The translations under genes and the position numbers were made by a program. Below the pieces are notes generated by a model. It was not told the DNA's origin. It saw nothing but the letters and a program-made list of their open reading frames with translations, and made no database searches. From Anaerosolibacter sp. (GTDB taxonomy: Bacteria; Bacillota; Clostridia; Peptostreptococcales; Thermotaleaceae), in assembly GCF_029240175.1 (NCBI RefSeq), contig NZ_JARBTM010000004.1, positions 1 through 64,000 on the forward strand: a stretch of 64,000 nt of DNA, read 5' to 3'. This document shows positions 46,911 through 54,576 of this stretch, piece by piece. Position 1 is the stretch's first letter, and each line of letters begins with the position of its first letter.

Positions 46911-47125
46911 GACGTAAAAATTCTATGGGTGAGTAAAAATGAGCTCTTATTTGGCATAGCGAACATTACTGCTAGATAGGAGTCTTTTTATGACAACTTA
47001 AATAAAAAGGAATAGCAAAGCAGCACTTATAGCGTTGATTTTGTAAAATATTTACACTTAACGACAAGATTAGACAAACGCAAAAGAATTTTAGTAATAA
47101 AATTATTTGTAGTGATGTTAAACAT
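46911..47125 (+). repeat. Island intergenic repeat, copy 3 (complete: hairpin plus GACAA half)
   Basis: Begins GACGTAAAAATTCTATGGGT, then an imperfect hairpin (around GAGCTCTTATTTGGC at 46941 and CTAGATAGGAGTC at 46972), then GACAA at 47063 and 47073. The same order occurs in copies 5 to 7. It lies in a 587-bp gap that also contains a broken small ORF. Confidence 0.7.
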
Positions 47126-47197
47126 AGATACTTTTTATGAATGCTAGCAATAATAGCTTTGTGTTTAATAAATCTGTATGTTGAAGGAGATGGGAAA

Positions 47198-47388
47198 ATG
47201 GCAGAAGAAGCATTAGAAATGTCCAATTCATCAGCAAAATTGAGTTAATTAAGACTAGGATTGAAAATGGACATGACATGGAAAACAAACAAAGACAGAT
47301 AATTAGATTTGAATTAAAAAAGCTCGTATCAATTGAATTAAAGTCTCAAAGTAATTCATTTTTAAAAAAGATGAGGTCTTTATTCTAA
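47198..47388 (+). pseudogene. Small ORF with -1 frameshift
   Basis: ATG 47198 follows AAGGAGATGGG at a good distance and reads MAEEALEMSNSSAKLS, stop 47246-47248. Stepping back one base at the AAAA run (47236-47239) opens a frame (IELIKTRIENGHDMENKQRQ onward) to the stop at 47386-47388, giving a hydrophilic protein of about 63 aa. This is either a decayed gene, a one-base sequence error, or a programmed -1 shift. No family was recognised. Confidence 0.4.
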
Positions 47389-47433
47389 TACATAATTGTT
47401 CAAAAATAAGAGTTAAGTTAAGGGGGGAACATA

Positions 47434-48156
47434 TTGAATCTCGGCATTGAAATTATAAAACAGATATTAACAAGCGACATCATTGGATGGGGTATAGGTG
47501 TAGCTGGTGCTGTCTTTGGTTATTTAGCTATACACAATATGCAACTTACAATTGAAAGACATAATATCATAAATGACGTAGAACAGCAGATAAATGAATT
47601 ATTCTCAAAGGAGATAGCGAAGTCAAATAGGGGTATCAAAGAAGGTAAGCTAGAGCAGGTAACTGTAAGAACTGTGTTGCATGATAAATCAAAGTGGGTT
47701 CACGATGGAAAAATAGAGGCATTAATCGAAAATGGACAAAGATATATACAAATCAGGACTGAAACAGAATCAGATCCTTATGTAGAATATATCTCAACAC
47801 AAGCCTTACATGAGTCAATGATTTGGTTTCGGAGAGTTCATAAATTATACTGTGATGGGATTCTAAAGCCAATTGATTTAGCGGATATGTGGAGAGAGAT
47901 ATTACCATTTGGTGCATCAGGGAGATTAGAGTTTTATTCGTCATATTTTGACAAAAGTGATATTAGATCGATAATATTTGTTGTAATGAACACTGCTATA
48001 AGTTGTAAAACGTTAAAGAGAAATAGTGCTATGGAGTATTTTAAGGAACATTACTATAAGAATCCTGGCATAGAAGAATATTACCGTGAAAATATCAGTC
48101 TTTCTATAAAACATAAAAGACAAAGAGATAGCTTTTTTAATAGCATTAAAATCTAG
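47434..48156 (+). CDS. Membrane-anchored protein of unknown function
   Basis: 240 aa. Starts at TTG 47434 behind AGGGGGG. A single membrane segment at about 14-34 (IIGWGIGVAGAVFGYLAIHN), then a cytoplasmic helical domain with YISTQALHESMIWFRRVHKL and LPFGASGRLEFYSSYF. It looks like the small anchored proteins often found in defence islands but matches no family I can name. It is followed at 35, 33 and 45 bp by three small genes on the same strand, so it probably heads a four-gene operon. Confidence 0.55.
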   Translation: MNLGIEIIKQILTSDIIGWGIGVAGAVFGYLAIHNMQLTIERHNIINDVEQQINELFSKEIAKSNRGIKEGKLEQVTVRTVLHDKSKWVHDGKIEALIENGQRYIQIRTETESDPYVEYISTQALHESMIWFRRVHKLYCDGILKPIDLADMWREILPFGASGRLEFYSSYFDKSDIRSIIFVVMNTAISCKTLKRNSAMEYFKEHYYKNPGIEEYYRENISLSIKHKRQRDSFFNSIKI

Positions 48157-48191
48157 CAAAATAAGGATGAGTACAAAGGAGGGGGATAGTA

Positions 48192-48494
48192 ATGAGCATA
48201 GAGAAGCAATTTACCAAAGATATGATTGAAATTTATCATAGAGCGGACAAGGAATGTGGTTATAGAGCCACAAGATTCTTACAAGTGGTTGGGGAAAAAG
48301 GTGGAGTAGCAGCTGCTAAAAGCCTTATTAGTAAAAGTGGCGGTACTGATGGATTTGCAAAGCTTTGGGAATTGAGAAGGTTAGACCTATCTGTAGAAGC
48401 TCTAGTTCTGAGGGAAGAGTATTCTGAGCTATTTACACAGCAAGAAAAAGATTTATGTAAAAGTAGACTTAAAGATTATGGATATAATATCTGA
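48192..48494 (+). CDS. Small conserved accessory protein of unknown function
   Basis: 100 aa. The sequence DMIEIYHRADKECGYRATRF, GGVAAAKSLI and FAKLWELRRLDLSVEALVLR belongs to a widespread short hypothetical family that I remember beside restriction and other defence genes. It has no catalytic motif and no membrane segment. AGGAGGGGG before ATG 48192. It is likely an accessory component rather than an enzyme. Second gene of the operon beginning at 47434. Confidence 0.6.
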   Translation: MSIEKQFTKDMIEIYHRADKECGYRATRFLQVVGEKGGVAAAKSLISKSGGTDGFAKLWELRRLDLSVEALVLREEYSELFTQQEKDLCKSRLKDYGYNI

Positions 48495-48527
48495 CTTGAG
48501 ATAGTTGATCGGGGATGTAGAGATAGT

Positions 48528-48848
48528 ATGAAAAAAGAGATTGTCTATAACAAATTAGTAAGGGATAGAATTCCTGAGATTATTGAGAAAGAGAATAAAG
48601 TACATGCTATACATACAGCAACAGATGAGGAGTATATCAGCCAGTTATATGAAAAGGTAATTGAAGAATTAAATGAATTTAAAGAGAATCCATCAGAAGA
48701 GGAAATGGCTGATATTTTAGAAGTTCTAGCAGCTATAAGTAGTTACTTCCGACTTGATGAAGATACAATCCAGCAAGTACGAGAAAAGAAAAATGAAAAA
48801 AGAGGTAAATTTGACAAGAGAATAATCTTGGAGAAGGTAATTGAGTAA
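48528..48848 (+). CDS. MazG-like nucleotide pyrophosphohydrolase
   Basis: 106 aa, all-alpha NTP-pyrophosphatase (phosphoribosyl-ATP pyrophosphohydrolase-like). It begins YNKLVRDRIPEIIEKENKVH. The metal-binding ExxE...ExxD pattern is in EKVIEELNEFKENPSEEEMA and DILEVLAAIS. Members hydrolyse non-canonical or stress nucleotides to monophosphates and pyrophosphate. With the neighbouring phosphatase it suggests nucleotide or small-molecule handling. Third gene of the operon; 33 bp after the previous stop. Confidence 0.85.
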   Translation: MKKEIVYNKLVRDRIPEIIEKENKVHAIHTATDEEYISQLYEKVIEELNEFKENPSEEEMADILEVLAAISSYFRLDEDTIQQVREKKNEKRGKFDKRIILEKVIE

Positions 48849-48893
48849 TAACTTGATCTATAGGATATAGTACACCTAAAATTTGATTTGTGG

Positions 48894-49235
48894 ATGGTGA
48901 AGAATATTAAAATATTATTTGTATGTAGCAGAAACAAATGGCGCAGCCTAACTGCTGAAAAAATATTTCATGGATTTAATGACTATGATGTAAGATCCGC
49001 AGGAACAGAGGATAATGCTCGTATTAAGGTGAGCAACGGTCATATAGGTTGGGCAGACTTGATCTTTGTTATGGAGAAAAAGCATTTAAGAAGGTTACAA
49101 GCTAAATTCGGTGATATGACTTCTAGTAAGAAGGTCATATGTCTGGATATTTCTGATGATTATCAATTCATGGACGATGAGTTAATTGCGATTCTTAAAT
49201 CGCGAGTATCTGAATATATTCAGGTCCCGGAGTAG
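48894..49235 (+). CDS. Low-molecular-weight protein tyrosine phosphatase-like protein
   Basis: About 113 aa (start ATG 48894 chosen; TTG 48888 and GTG 48897 possible). The phosphate loop is VCSRNKWRSLTAE (C-x5-R-S), and the general acid region is LDISDDYQFMDDELI. The family is short and distinct from classical LMW-PTPs, with WADLIFVMEKKHLRRL before the acid loop. It may act on phosphotyrosine or on small phosphoesters. Last gene of the operon; a hairpin and repeat copy 4 follow. Confidence 0.82.
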   Translation: MVKNIKILFVCSRNKWRSLTAEKIFHGFNDYDVRSAGTEDNARIKVSNGHIGWADLIFVMEKKHLRRLQAKFGDMTSSKKVICLDISDDYQFMDDELIAILKSRVSEYIQVPE

Positions 49236-49279
49236 GTGATAATAGGTAATATTTAAGGGTATATCGTCATTAAAATTTA

Positions 49280-49360
49280 GTGCGTAAGGCACTATTTTTT
49301 ATTCTATTTACAAAAAATGACAATGCTATTCTCGATAATAAGATAAAATGTAATCAATGA
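49280..49360 (+). repeat. Island intergenic repeat, copy 4 (terminator plus GACAA half)
   Basis: AGTGCGTAAGGCACTATTTT (terminator-like), then TACAA at 49309 and GACAA at 49319 (10-bp period). The same AGTGC-hairpin-TTTTTTATT string occurs in copy 7 at 59489. Confidence 0.65.
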
Positions 49361-49408
49361 TTATATGGAATAACGAAAATATTAGTTAACTAATTCCAGG
49401 AGGATGAC

Positions 49409-49759
49409 ATGATAACAAAAAAGAAATTTAACATTATCAAATGGATAGCAGGGGTTGGCATCCTGGCAGTTATGTTTATTGTTTTTACCCAGGGTATGAG
49501 TGAGGAAATGCCGGCGGAAGAAAAAGTCTTTCTAGATGAAGTCTTAAGTCAAATTACTCAACATAGTACTAGAACAGACGTAACGAACATTTTAGGAGAA
49601 CCTTCAAGAGATATGGGATTAAAAGTTAATTGGATAGTTACAATCGAAGGTAATGAAGATAGAATAGGTGTTTATTTTTCGCCGACTACAGGAAAGGCAA
49701 CAAGAATTAATTTTGATGGTGGGCCGGGTAGATTTTATTATAGAAGAGATTTCGAGTAG
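49409..49759 (+). CDS. Small exported or anchored protein, BamE-like pattern
   Basis: 116 aa. An N-terminal membrane segment (about 11-29: IKWIAGVGILAVMFIVFTQG) is followed by about 85 outer residues. The segment HSTRTDVTNILGEPSRDMG resembles the start of SmpA/BamE-type folds, where a TxxDVxxxLGxP turn is typical. Not strong enough for a name. AGGAGG before ATG 49409. It is first of three genes on one strand between repeat copies 4 and 5, all encoding membrane proteins. Confidence 0.55.
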   Translation: MITKKKFNIIKWIAGVGILAVMFIVFTQGMSEEMPAEEKVFLDEVLSQITQHSTRTDVTNILGEPSRDMGLKVNWIVTIEGNEDRIGVYFSPTTGKATRINFDGGPGRFYYRRDFE

Positions 49760-49812
49760 GTAAATGGAACAGAAAATAGTAAAATCAGAAAAATCGTGGG
49801 AGACGATAAAAC

Positions 49813-50490
49813 ATGAACGAGAGGAAAAAACATCTTAAAACGAGGTTTTCCCAGCTAAAAGATGAATATCTTATAAAAATTATAAAAGTTGATTATGAAG
49901 AATATGAAGATGATGCTATCAAACTAGTAAAGGAAGAACTAGATAGTAGGGGGATAGACTATACTGATGCATCAGTATGTGAAACAATGATAGTCAATGA
50001 GCAGCCGCGCAGATTTAGCTTCCGAGATGAGATGTTTAAGAAAAAACATCTTAACTCTACTATACTTTTGGGAATCTGGGTACTTTACATAGTTATATAC
50101 TCATTAATAACCAATTTTTACGCTGACGACTACAGGTTTTTAATTGAATTATTTTTATATTCAGTTTTGCTTATTGGCTATGACATGGTTATTTTCTATC
50201 ATATAAGGGAGGAGGATATTCCCCTTAAAAATACAACTGTGCTTCTATTTAGTCTTTGGCTTATGTATTTGATAATAAGCTTTTTGTTTGGAGCTAGGCT
50301 AATGGTTATTGCATACCTGCTATGGCCATTTATACCTGTGCTGAGTGTTATAATAGCCAATCAATATATGAAAAGGCATAATAGGGGAAATCTGCCAATC
50401 TCAAAAAGTCTTTGGAGTTCATTTATGCATGAAATAAGAATGTCAATCATAGTGTATATTGCTCTGTATGTTAGTTTTGTAATTCGATAA
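49813..50490 (+). CDS. Multi-pass membrane protein of unknown function
   Basis: 225 aa. A soluble, acidic N-terminal region of about 60 residues (DEYLIKIIKVDYEEYEDDAI, then KLVKEELDSRGID) is followed by four or five membrane segments from about residue 85. The soluble part resembles the short domain often placed before rhomboid or permease-like segments. GGAGACG before ATG 49813. It lies 53 bp after the small anchored protein. No catalytic motif seen. Confidence 0.5.
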   Translation: MNERKKHLKTRFSQLKDEYLIKIIKVDYEEYEDDAIKLVKEELDSRGIDYTDASVCETMIVNEQPRRFSFRDEMFKKKHLNSTILLGIWVLYIVIYSLITNFYADDYRFLIELFLYSVLLIGYDMVIFYHIREEDIPLKNTTVLLFSLWLMYLIISFLFGARLMVIAYLLWPFIPVLSVIIANQYMKRHNRGNLPISKSLWSSFMHEIRMSIIVYIALYVSFVIR

Positions 50491-50582
50491 TAAAGTCTAC
50501 TAAGTTTTATGATGAGATCATAAAAAATTGTTAAGACGTGAAATAGAATTCCTATAAGAAAATTTCTTGAGAGAGGGCTTTT

Positions 50583-51296
50583 ATGAAGAAAGAATTTATA
50601 GATCTACAGGTTAAAAGAACAAGACGGAATATTATTATTTTCTTAGCATTACTAATACTATTCACAATCCTTATTACATTCAAAAGAGGATTGGGTTTTA
50701 TGATAGGAGGCATTTTATTATTTGCGTTCATAATGCATCCTGTTAGATTTGTAACTAGCCTGAAGAATTTTAAAATGCACTCTGTAAATAAAGCTATTTC
50801 CGTATATGGTAGATTTTATGAGGTAGAGCAAAAGATAAACAATGAATTATTAAAGGAAAACTCTGTACAATATGGCAATGTAATAATAACTGATTCATGG
50901 ATTCTGAAGATTAATACATTCAGCCTAGATATCATAAATCTAGCTGATGTGGTTTGGGTATACAATGATGTTACATTGCATGAACAAGGTGCTATAATAC
51001 CAGGTGCAGCTATTCCAGCGGGAGAAATGGGAAAGACCTTTGCAATAATTATTAATTCTAAGAATCCTATTCGTCCAACCACTAGAATTAGTATAAGTCA
51101 TTTTAGTAATATGGATGACAGTAAAGAAGCAGAATTAGCGGGTATAGAGAAAAAACAGCGTATGTGGAACATCCTTGGAGAATTACAACGAAGATGTCCT
51201 CATGCTATTTTTGGATATACCAAAGAACTTGATAAAATGTGGAAAGTGGATAAAAATAGATTTATTGAAGAAGTAAAATTGGGAGCAATGAGGTAA
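50583..51296 (+). CDS. Two-pass membrane protein with cytoplasmic domain, unknown
   Basis: 237 aa. Basic N-terminus, then membrane segments at about 16-31 and 36-50 (NIIIFLALLILFTILITFKR; FMIGGILLFAFIM). The remaining 185 residues look like a PH- or GRAM-like beta-rich domain (VIITDSWILKINTFSLDIIN, then LADVVWVYNDVT). I do not recognise a family. It is the last of three membrane-protein genes and repeat copy 5 follows. A role in the membrane arm of a defence or stress response is possible but not shown. Confidence 0.5.
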   Translation: MKKEFIDLQVKRTRRNIIIFLALLILFTILITFKRGLGFMIGGILLFAFIMHPVRFVTSLKNFKMHSVNKAISVYGRFYEVEQKINNELLKENSVQYGNVIITDSWILKINTFSLDIINLADVVWVYNDVTLHEQGAIIPGAAIPAGEMGKTFAIIINSKNPIRPTTRISISHFSNMDDSKEAELAGIEKKQRMWNILGELQRRCPHAIFGYTKELDKMWKVDKNRFIEEVKLGAMR

Positions 51297-51330
51297 GATC
51301 CTCAAAGAAATATAAACAGTTTAGTTATGA

Positions 51331-51500
51331 GACTGTAAAAAATTTTGTGGGTAAGTAAGATAGAAGTTCTTTATATGAAAATGCTATGTAAAAATTAAAG
51401 TTTGGACTTATGTTACTCTTTTGTAAAAAATTTACTTTAACCGACAAGATTTTACAAAAAATTCAAGAAAAAAATTATAAAATCTGAATATAATCAAGTT
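51331..51500 (+). repeat. Island intergenic repeat, copy 5
   Basis: GACTGTAAAAAATTTTGTGG at 51331 (near-identical to copy 7 at 59391), GGTAAGTAAGATAGAAGTTC, then GACAA at 51443 and TACAA at 51453. The hairpin part is degenerate. It lies directly upstream of the thymidylate-synthase-like operon. Confidence 0.7.
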
Positions 51501-51548
51501 TGTCTTCTAGTTTGGAAAACATTTGATCTTATAAAGGGGGAGTGGGTG

Positions 51549-52268
51549 ATGACATACTTAATTCAAAGTAGGGATATTTCATCAGCATGGTTAGAAGCGA
51601 CAAGATATATTTTAGCCGAGAGAGCAAGCGAGTGTAATAATTTATTAGTCGAAATTGAGGATCCGCTCAATGCGACATCTTCTATTCAAGATGCATATTG
51701 CGCATTTTGTGAAAGTATGGAGATAAAACGATTTAGCGTGCCTGCGGCTACTATTTTTCCAAGAAATGCATATATAAGAACTCGACAAGATAGACCAAGA
51801 CTATATGAAACATATGAAAGAAGATTACATGATATTCTTAAGGGAAGATGGGGTTGCTATTTTGGTCAGATGATAAACTGGAATAGTGGAGATTCAATAA
51901 GTATAAATCAGATAGAGAACATAATTAATAGAATAAATTCACGAACGAGAATACATAAGGCTGCATATACAATTCAAATTACAGATCCACATAAACATTC
52001 CGGGTATGTGAGAGGTGGCCCTTGTTTACAATATATTTTACTGCAGTTAAGTAACGAAAGAGTTATGGATATGTTAGCTGTATATAGAAGTCATGATTTT
52101 GCAGTTAAAGCATATGGAAACTATGTTGGGTTAGGCCACCTACTAGAATTTATTTGCAATGAAACTAATTTTACTGTAGGGAAGTTGGCATGTATATCAT
52201 CTCATGCTTATATTGATTCTCAATACAGAAGTGGACTAAGAGTATTATGTGGAGGCAATAATGATTAA
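51549..52268 (+). CDS. Thymidylate-synthase-superfamily protein (atypical)
   Basis: 239 aa. The C-terminal half has the thymidylate synthase active-site order: GGPCLQYILLQL (nucleophile Cys159), VYRSHDF (phosphate-binding Arg180-Ser181, Asp183) and SSHAYID (His219-Tyr221). YFGQMINW (about 104-111) matches the YG-Rx-x-W region. The folate-binding GxPFN segment is replaced by YVGLGHLLEF, so the cofactor or product may differ. Candidate activities are dUMP or dCMP methylation or hydroxymethylation. ATG 51549 follows GGGGGAG. It overlaps the radical SAM gene by 8 bp. Confidence 0.78.
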   Translation: MTYLIQSRDISSAWLEATRYILAERASECNNLLVEIEDPLNATSSIQDAYCAFCESMEIKRFSVPAATIFPRNAYIRTRQDRPRLYETYERRLHDILKGRWGCYFGQMINWNSGDSISINQIENIINRINSRTRIHKAAYTIQITDPHKHSGYVRGGPCLQYILLQLSNERVMDMLAVYRSHDFAVKAYGNYVGLGHLLEFICNETNFTVGKLACISSHAYIDSQYRSGLRVLCGGNND

Positions 52269-53325
52269 AAACGCTAATAATTTACATGAAATCAAAATTG
52301 AGGTTACACAGAAATGCCCGTTGAATTGCATGCATTGTTCAAGCGAAGCGAATATTAGCAAAATAAGAAAACTAACTGAAGAATCCGTAGCTAGTTTATT
52401 AAATGAAGCTAGTAAAATGGGCGTAAATAGTGTTGTCTTTTCTGGAGGAGAACCTCTAGAATGGGAACCTCTTATTCGAAGTTTAAAACTTTGTTCAAAC
52501 TTGGGTATAGATACTTCTGTATATACGACATGTTTTAATTTTTATCTGGATGAAAGCCTATTTTATGAATTTATTAATTCGGGAATTAGGAATGTTGTTG
52601 TTAGTCTCTTTGGTGCGAATGCAAAAGAACACGAAAAAATTACTCGAATACATGGAAGCTTTGATAAAACAATTGCTGGGATAAAGAAACTTAAAGAGAA
52701 TGATATCAACATTGGTGTACATTTCGTTGCAATGAGACCAAATTGGAGACAATTAGCAGGAGTAGTGTCTTTAATCGAGGAATTAAGAGTTAAGAAGATA
52801 AGTATATTAAGGTTTGTTCCCCATGGACGAGGTGAAATAGTTAAAGATGTCTATAATTTAAATAGAGATGAGCTTAAAGAACTTAAAAAAGAAATATTAA
52901 GGCTAAGGGAGAATAAAGAAGTAATGATAAGGCTAGGTTCACCCTTTAACATATTATCCGTAGATAGTCATGTTGACTGTCTAGCTGGTATTGATAAAAT
53001 AATAATAGGCTCAGACGGGTTAGTGTATCCATGTGATGCTTTTAAGAATGTTACATACGAGGGACGGTTGGGATCGATATATGAAGGGTCTTTATCTGAG
53101 ATATGGAATGAGTCAGAATATCTTAATGATGTAAGAAAAATGATTCATTTAGGTCTAGGGCCCGTGTGTTCTCAATGTAAAAACTGTTCACTCTGCAAAG
53201 GCGGTTGCCTTGCACAAAAAATAATCAGATTAAATGAAAAAACAGATGTTCCAGATCCTGATTGTTTAGAAGGAAAAGGTGGGAAAGGTTATGGAGATGT
53301 TGAGCAAATTAGATTCGAAATATAA
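52261..53325 (+). CDS. Radical SAM/SPASM-domain enzyme
   Basis: 354 aa. The cluster motif is TQKCPLNCMHCSSEA (Cys19, 23, 26), followed by VFSGGEPLEWEPL. The C-terminal SPASM domain, which holds extra iron-sulfur clusters, shows YPCDAFKNVTYEGRLG, CSQCKNCSLCKGGCLAQ and a final DPDCLEG. SPASM enzymes modify peptides or carry out difficult C-H chemistry. ATG 52261 is 5 bases behind GGAGG, inside the end of the thymidylate-synthase-like gene. No precursor-peptide gene is near, so a nucleotide or DNA base is a plausible substrate (inference). Confidence 0.9.
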   Translation: MIKNANNLHEIKIEVTQKCPLNCMHCSSEANISKIRKLTEESVASLLNEASKMGVNSVVFSGGEPLEWEPLIRSLKLCSNLGIDTSVYTTCFNFYLDESLFYEFINSGIRNVVVSLFGANAKEHEKITRIHGSFDKTIAGIKKLKENDINIGVHFVAMRPNWRQLAGVVSLIEELRVKKISILRFVPHGRGEIVKDVYNLNRDELKELKKEILRLRENKEVMIRLGSPFNILSVDSHVDCLAGIDKIIIGSDGLVYPCDAFKNVTYEGRLGSIYEGSLSEIWNESEYLNDVRKMIHLGLGPVCSQCKNCSLCKGGCLAQKIIRLNEKTDVPDPDCLEGKGGKGYGDVEQIRFEI

Positions 53326-54445
53326 AATTGATACAGATAATAGAGAAAAGCTTTTTGAAAAGCTAGTTGATTCTATTGAAAATTGCAGACTTTGTCCAGA
53401 AATGGAATGTAGGGCAAAAGTCTTAAGTGAAAACAACGGTAATATTTATTCTAATGTATTGTTTGTTGCAGAAGCACCTGGCCGTCTTGGTGCAGACCGA
53501 ACTATGATCCCCTTGTTTGGCGATCAGTCTGGGGTTAATTTTCAAAAATTAATCGATACTATAGGATGGACAAGAGAAGATTTCTTTATCACAAATGCTG
53601 TTCTTTGTAATCCAAGAGATGAGAAAGGTAATAATGCTACACCATCTAAAGAACTGTTAAGGAATTGCTCAATATACCTTGAAATCTTAATCAGTATAAT
53701 GCAGCCAGAGTATATAATTACTTTAGGACAGAAAGCATTGGAATCGCTAAGAACCTTGTATGATATTGATATAAGCCTAAAGCGTGATGTAAGAAAAATG
53801 CTAAATTGGAATGGGTATAATTTAATTCCTCTGTATCATACAAGTCCTAGAGCAATGATGCATAGAAATTTCTATAATCAGTTGGCAGACTTTTACTGGA
53901 TACATAATAATGTAAAAATTAAAGCAAAAACATGGGAGAAATTGAAAGAGGTGCAGCTTAAAAAAAGAGTTTCAAAGGTCGATAGTATCCAAACTAAGCT
54001 ACAAAAACTAGTATTAGAAATATTAGGGCAAACTAATCAGTTAACCGAATTTAAATTAACTAAGCTCTTATATTTAATTGATTATAATTCACTAAGAGAA
54101 AGAGGAAAGTTGGTTACAAACTCTTATTATATTAGATCATATAATGGGCCTATTCCGGTGGGGCTAGATAAACAATTAGAGCAATTATATCATCAAGGTA
54201 TGGTTTCCAAAAAGGGCAAGTTAGTTTATCTAAAAAGTAAAGATGTTGATAACACTTTTAAATCAGACGAAAGAGAAATTATTAATAAAGTTCTCAATAC
54301 ATATACATTTAAAAGTGACGAAGAGATTAAGACAAGTGCATACTTAACTGCACCAATGAAAAGAATTCTTAGAGCTGAGAAAAAGGATAACAGTTCTATG
54401 TTGCATAAACCTGTATTTTCAGAGGAAGATTTTATAAAATTATAA
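53291..54445 (+). CDS. Family-4-type uracil-DNA glycosylase fused to a Panacea (DUF4065) domain
   Basis: 384 aa. Residues 1-215 match iron-sulfur UDG (family 4): CRLCPEMEC (Cys32, 35), VLFVAEAPGRLGADR (motif A), NAVLCNPRD (Cys106), NCSIYL (Cys126) and LYHTSPRAMMHR (motif B). The motif-A loop is longer than usual, so the base specificity may differ. Residues about 235-370 are a Panacea/SocA-like domain: FKLTKLLYLIDYNSLRERGK, then SYYIRSYNGPIP. This domain acts as an antitoxin or sensor elsewhere. The start is uncertain (GTG 53279, ATG 53291 or 53297). It overlaps the radical SAM gene by 35 bp. Confidence 0.82.
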   Translation: MEMLSKLDSKYKIDTDNREKLFEKLVDSIENCRLCPEMECRAKVLSENNGNIYSNVLFVAEAPGRLGADRTMIPLFGDQSGVNFQKLIDTIGWTREDFFITNAVLCNPRDEKGNNATPSKELLRNCSIYLEILISIMQPEYIITLGQKALESLRTLYDIDISLKRDVRKMLNWNGYNLIPLYHTSPRAMMHRNFYNQLADFYWIHNNVKIKAKTWEKLKEVQLKKRVSKVDSIQTKLQKLVLEILGQTNQLTEFKLTKLLYLIDYNSLRERGKLVTNSYYIRSYNGPIPVGLDKQLEQLYHQGMVSKKGKLVYLKSKDVDNTFKSDEREIINKVLNTYTFKSDEEIKTSAYLTAPMKRILRAEKKDNSSMLHKPVFSEEDFIKL

Positions 54446-54469
54446 AAATGCTACTAAAATAATCTACTT

Positions 54470-54492
54470 AGAGTGCTTCTTGCACTCTTTTA
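54470..54492 (+). terminator. Terminator between the three-gene operon and the Shedu-like gene
   Basis: A 7-bp stem (54470-54476 with 54482-54488) and TTTT, 25 bp after the stop. The next gene probably has its own promoter (TATAAT near 54518). Confidence 0.65.
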
Positions 54493-54576
54493 ACATATTT
54501 CAATATAAATTTCTGTTATAATTCAGGATGTTAAGTCATTAGCTTTTTTATTTATATTATAAAAGAGGAGAGTAGT

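Noticed and set aside
52261-53325. RiPP maturase with a precursor peptide
   Set aside because: SPASM enzymes often mature peptides, but no short precursor ORF, protease or exporter lies nearby, and the gene overlaps the TS-like and UDG-like genes.
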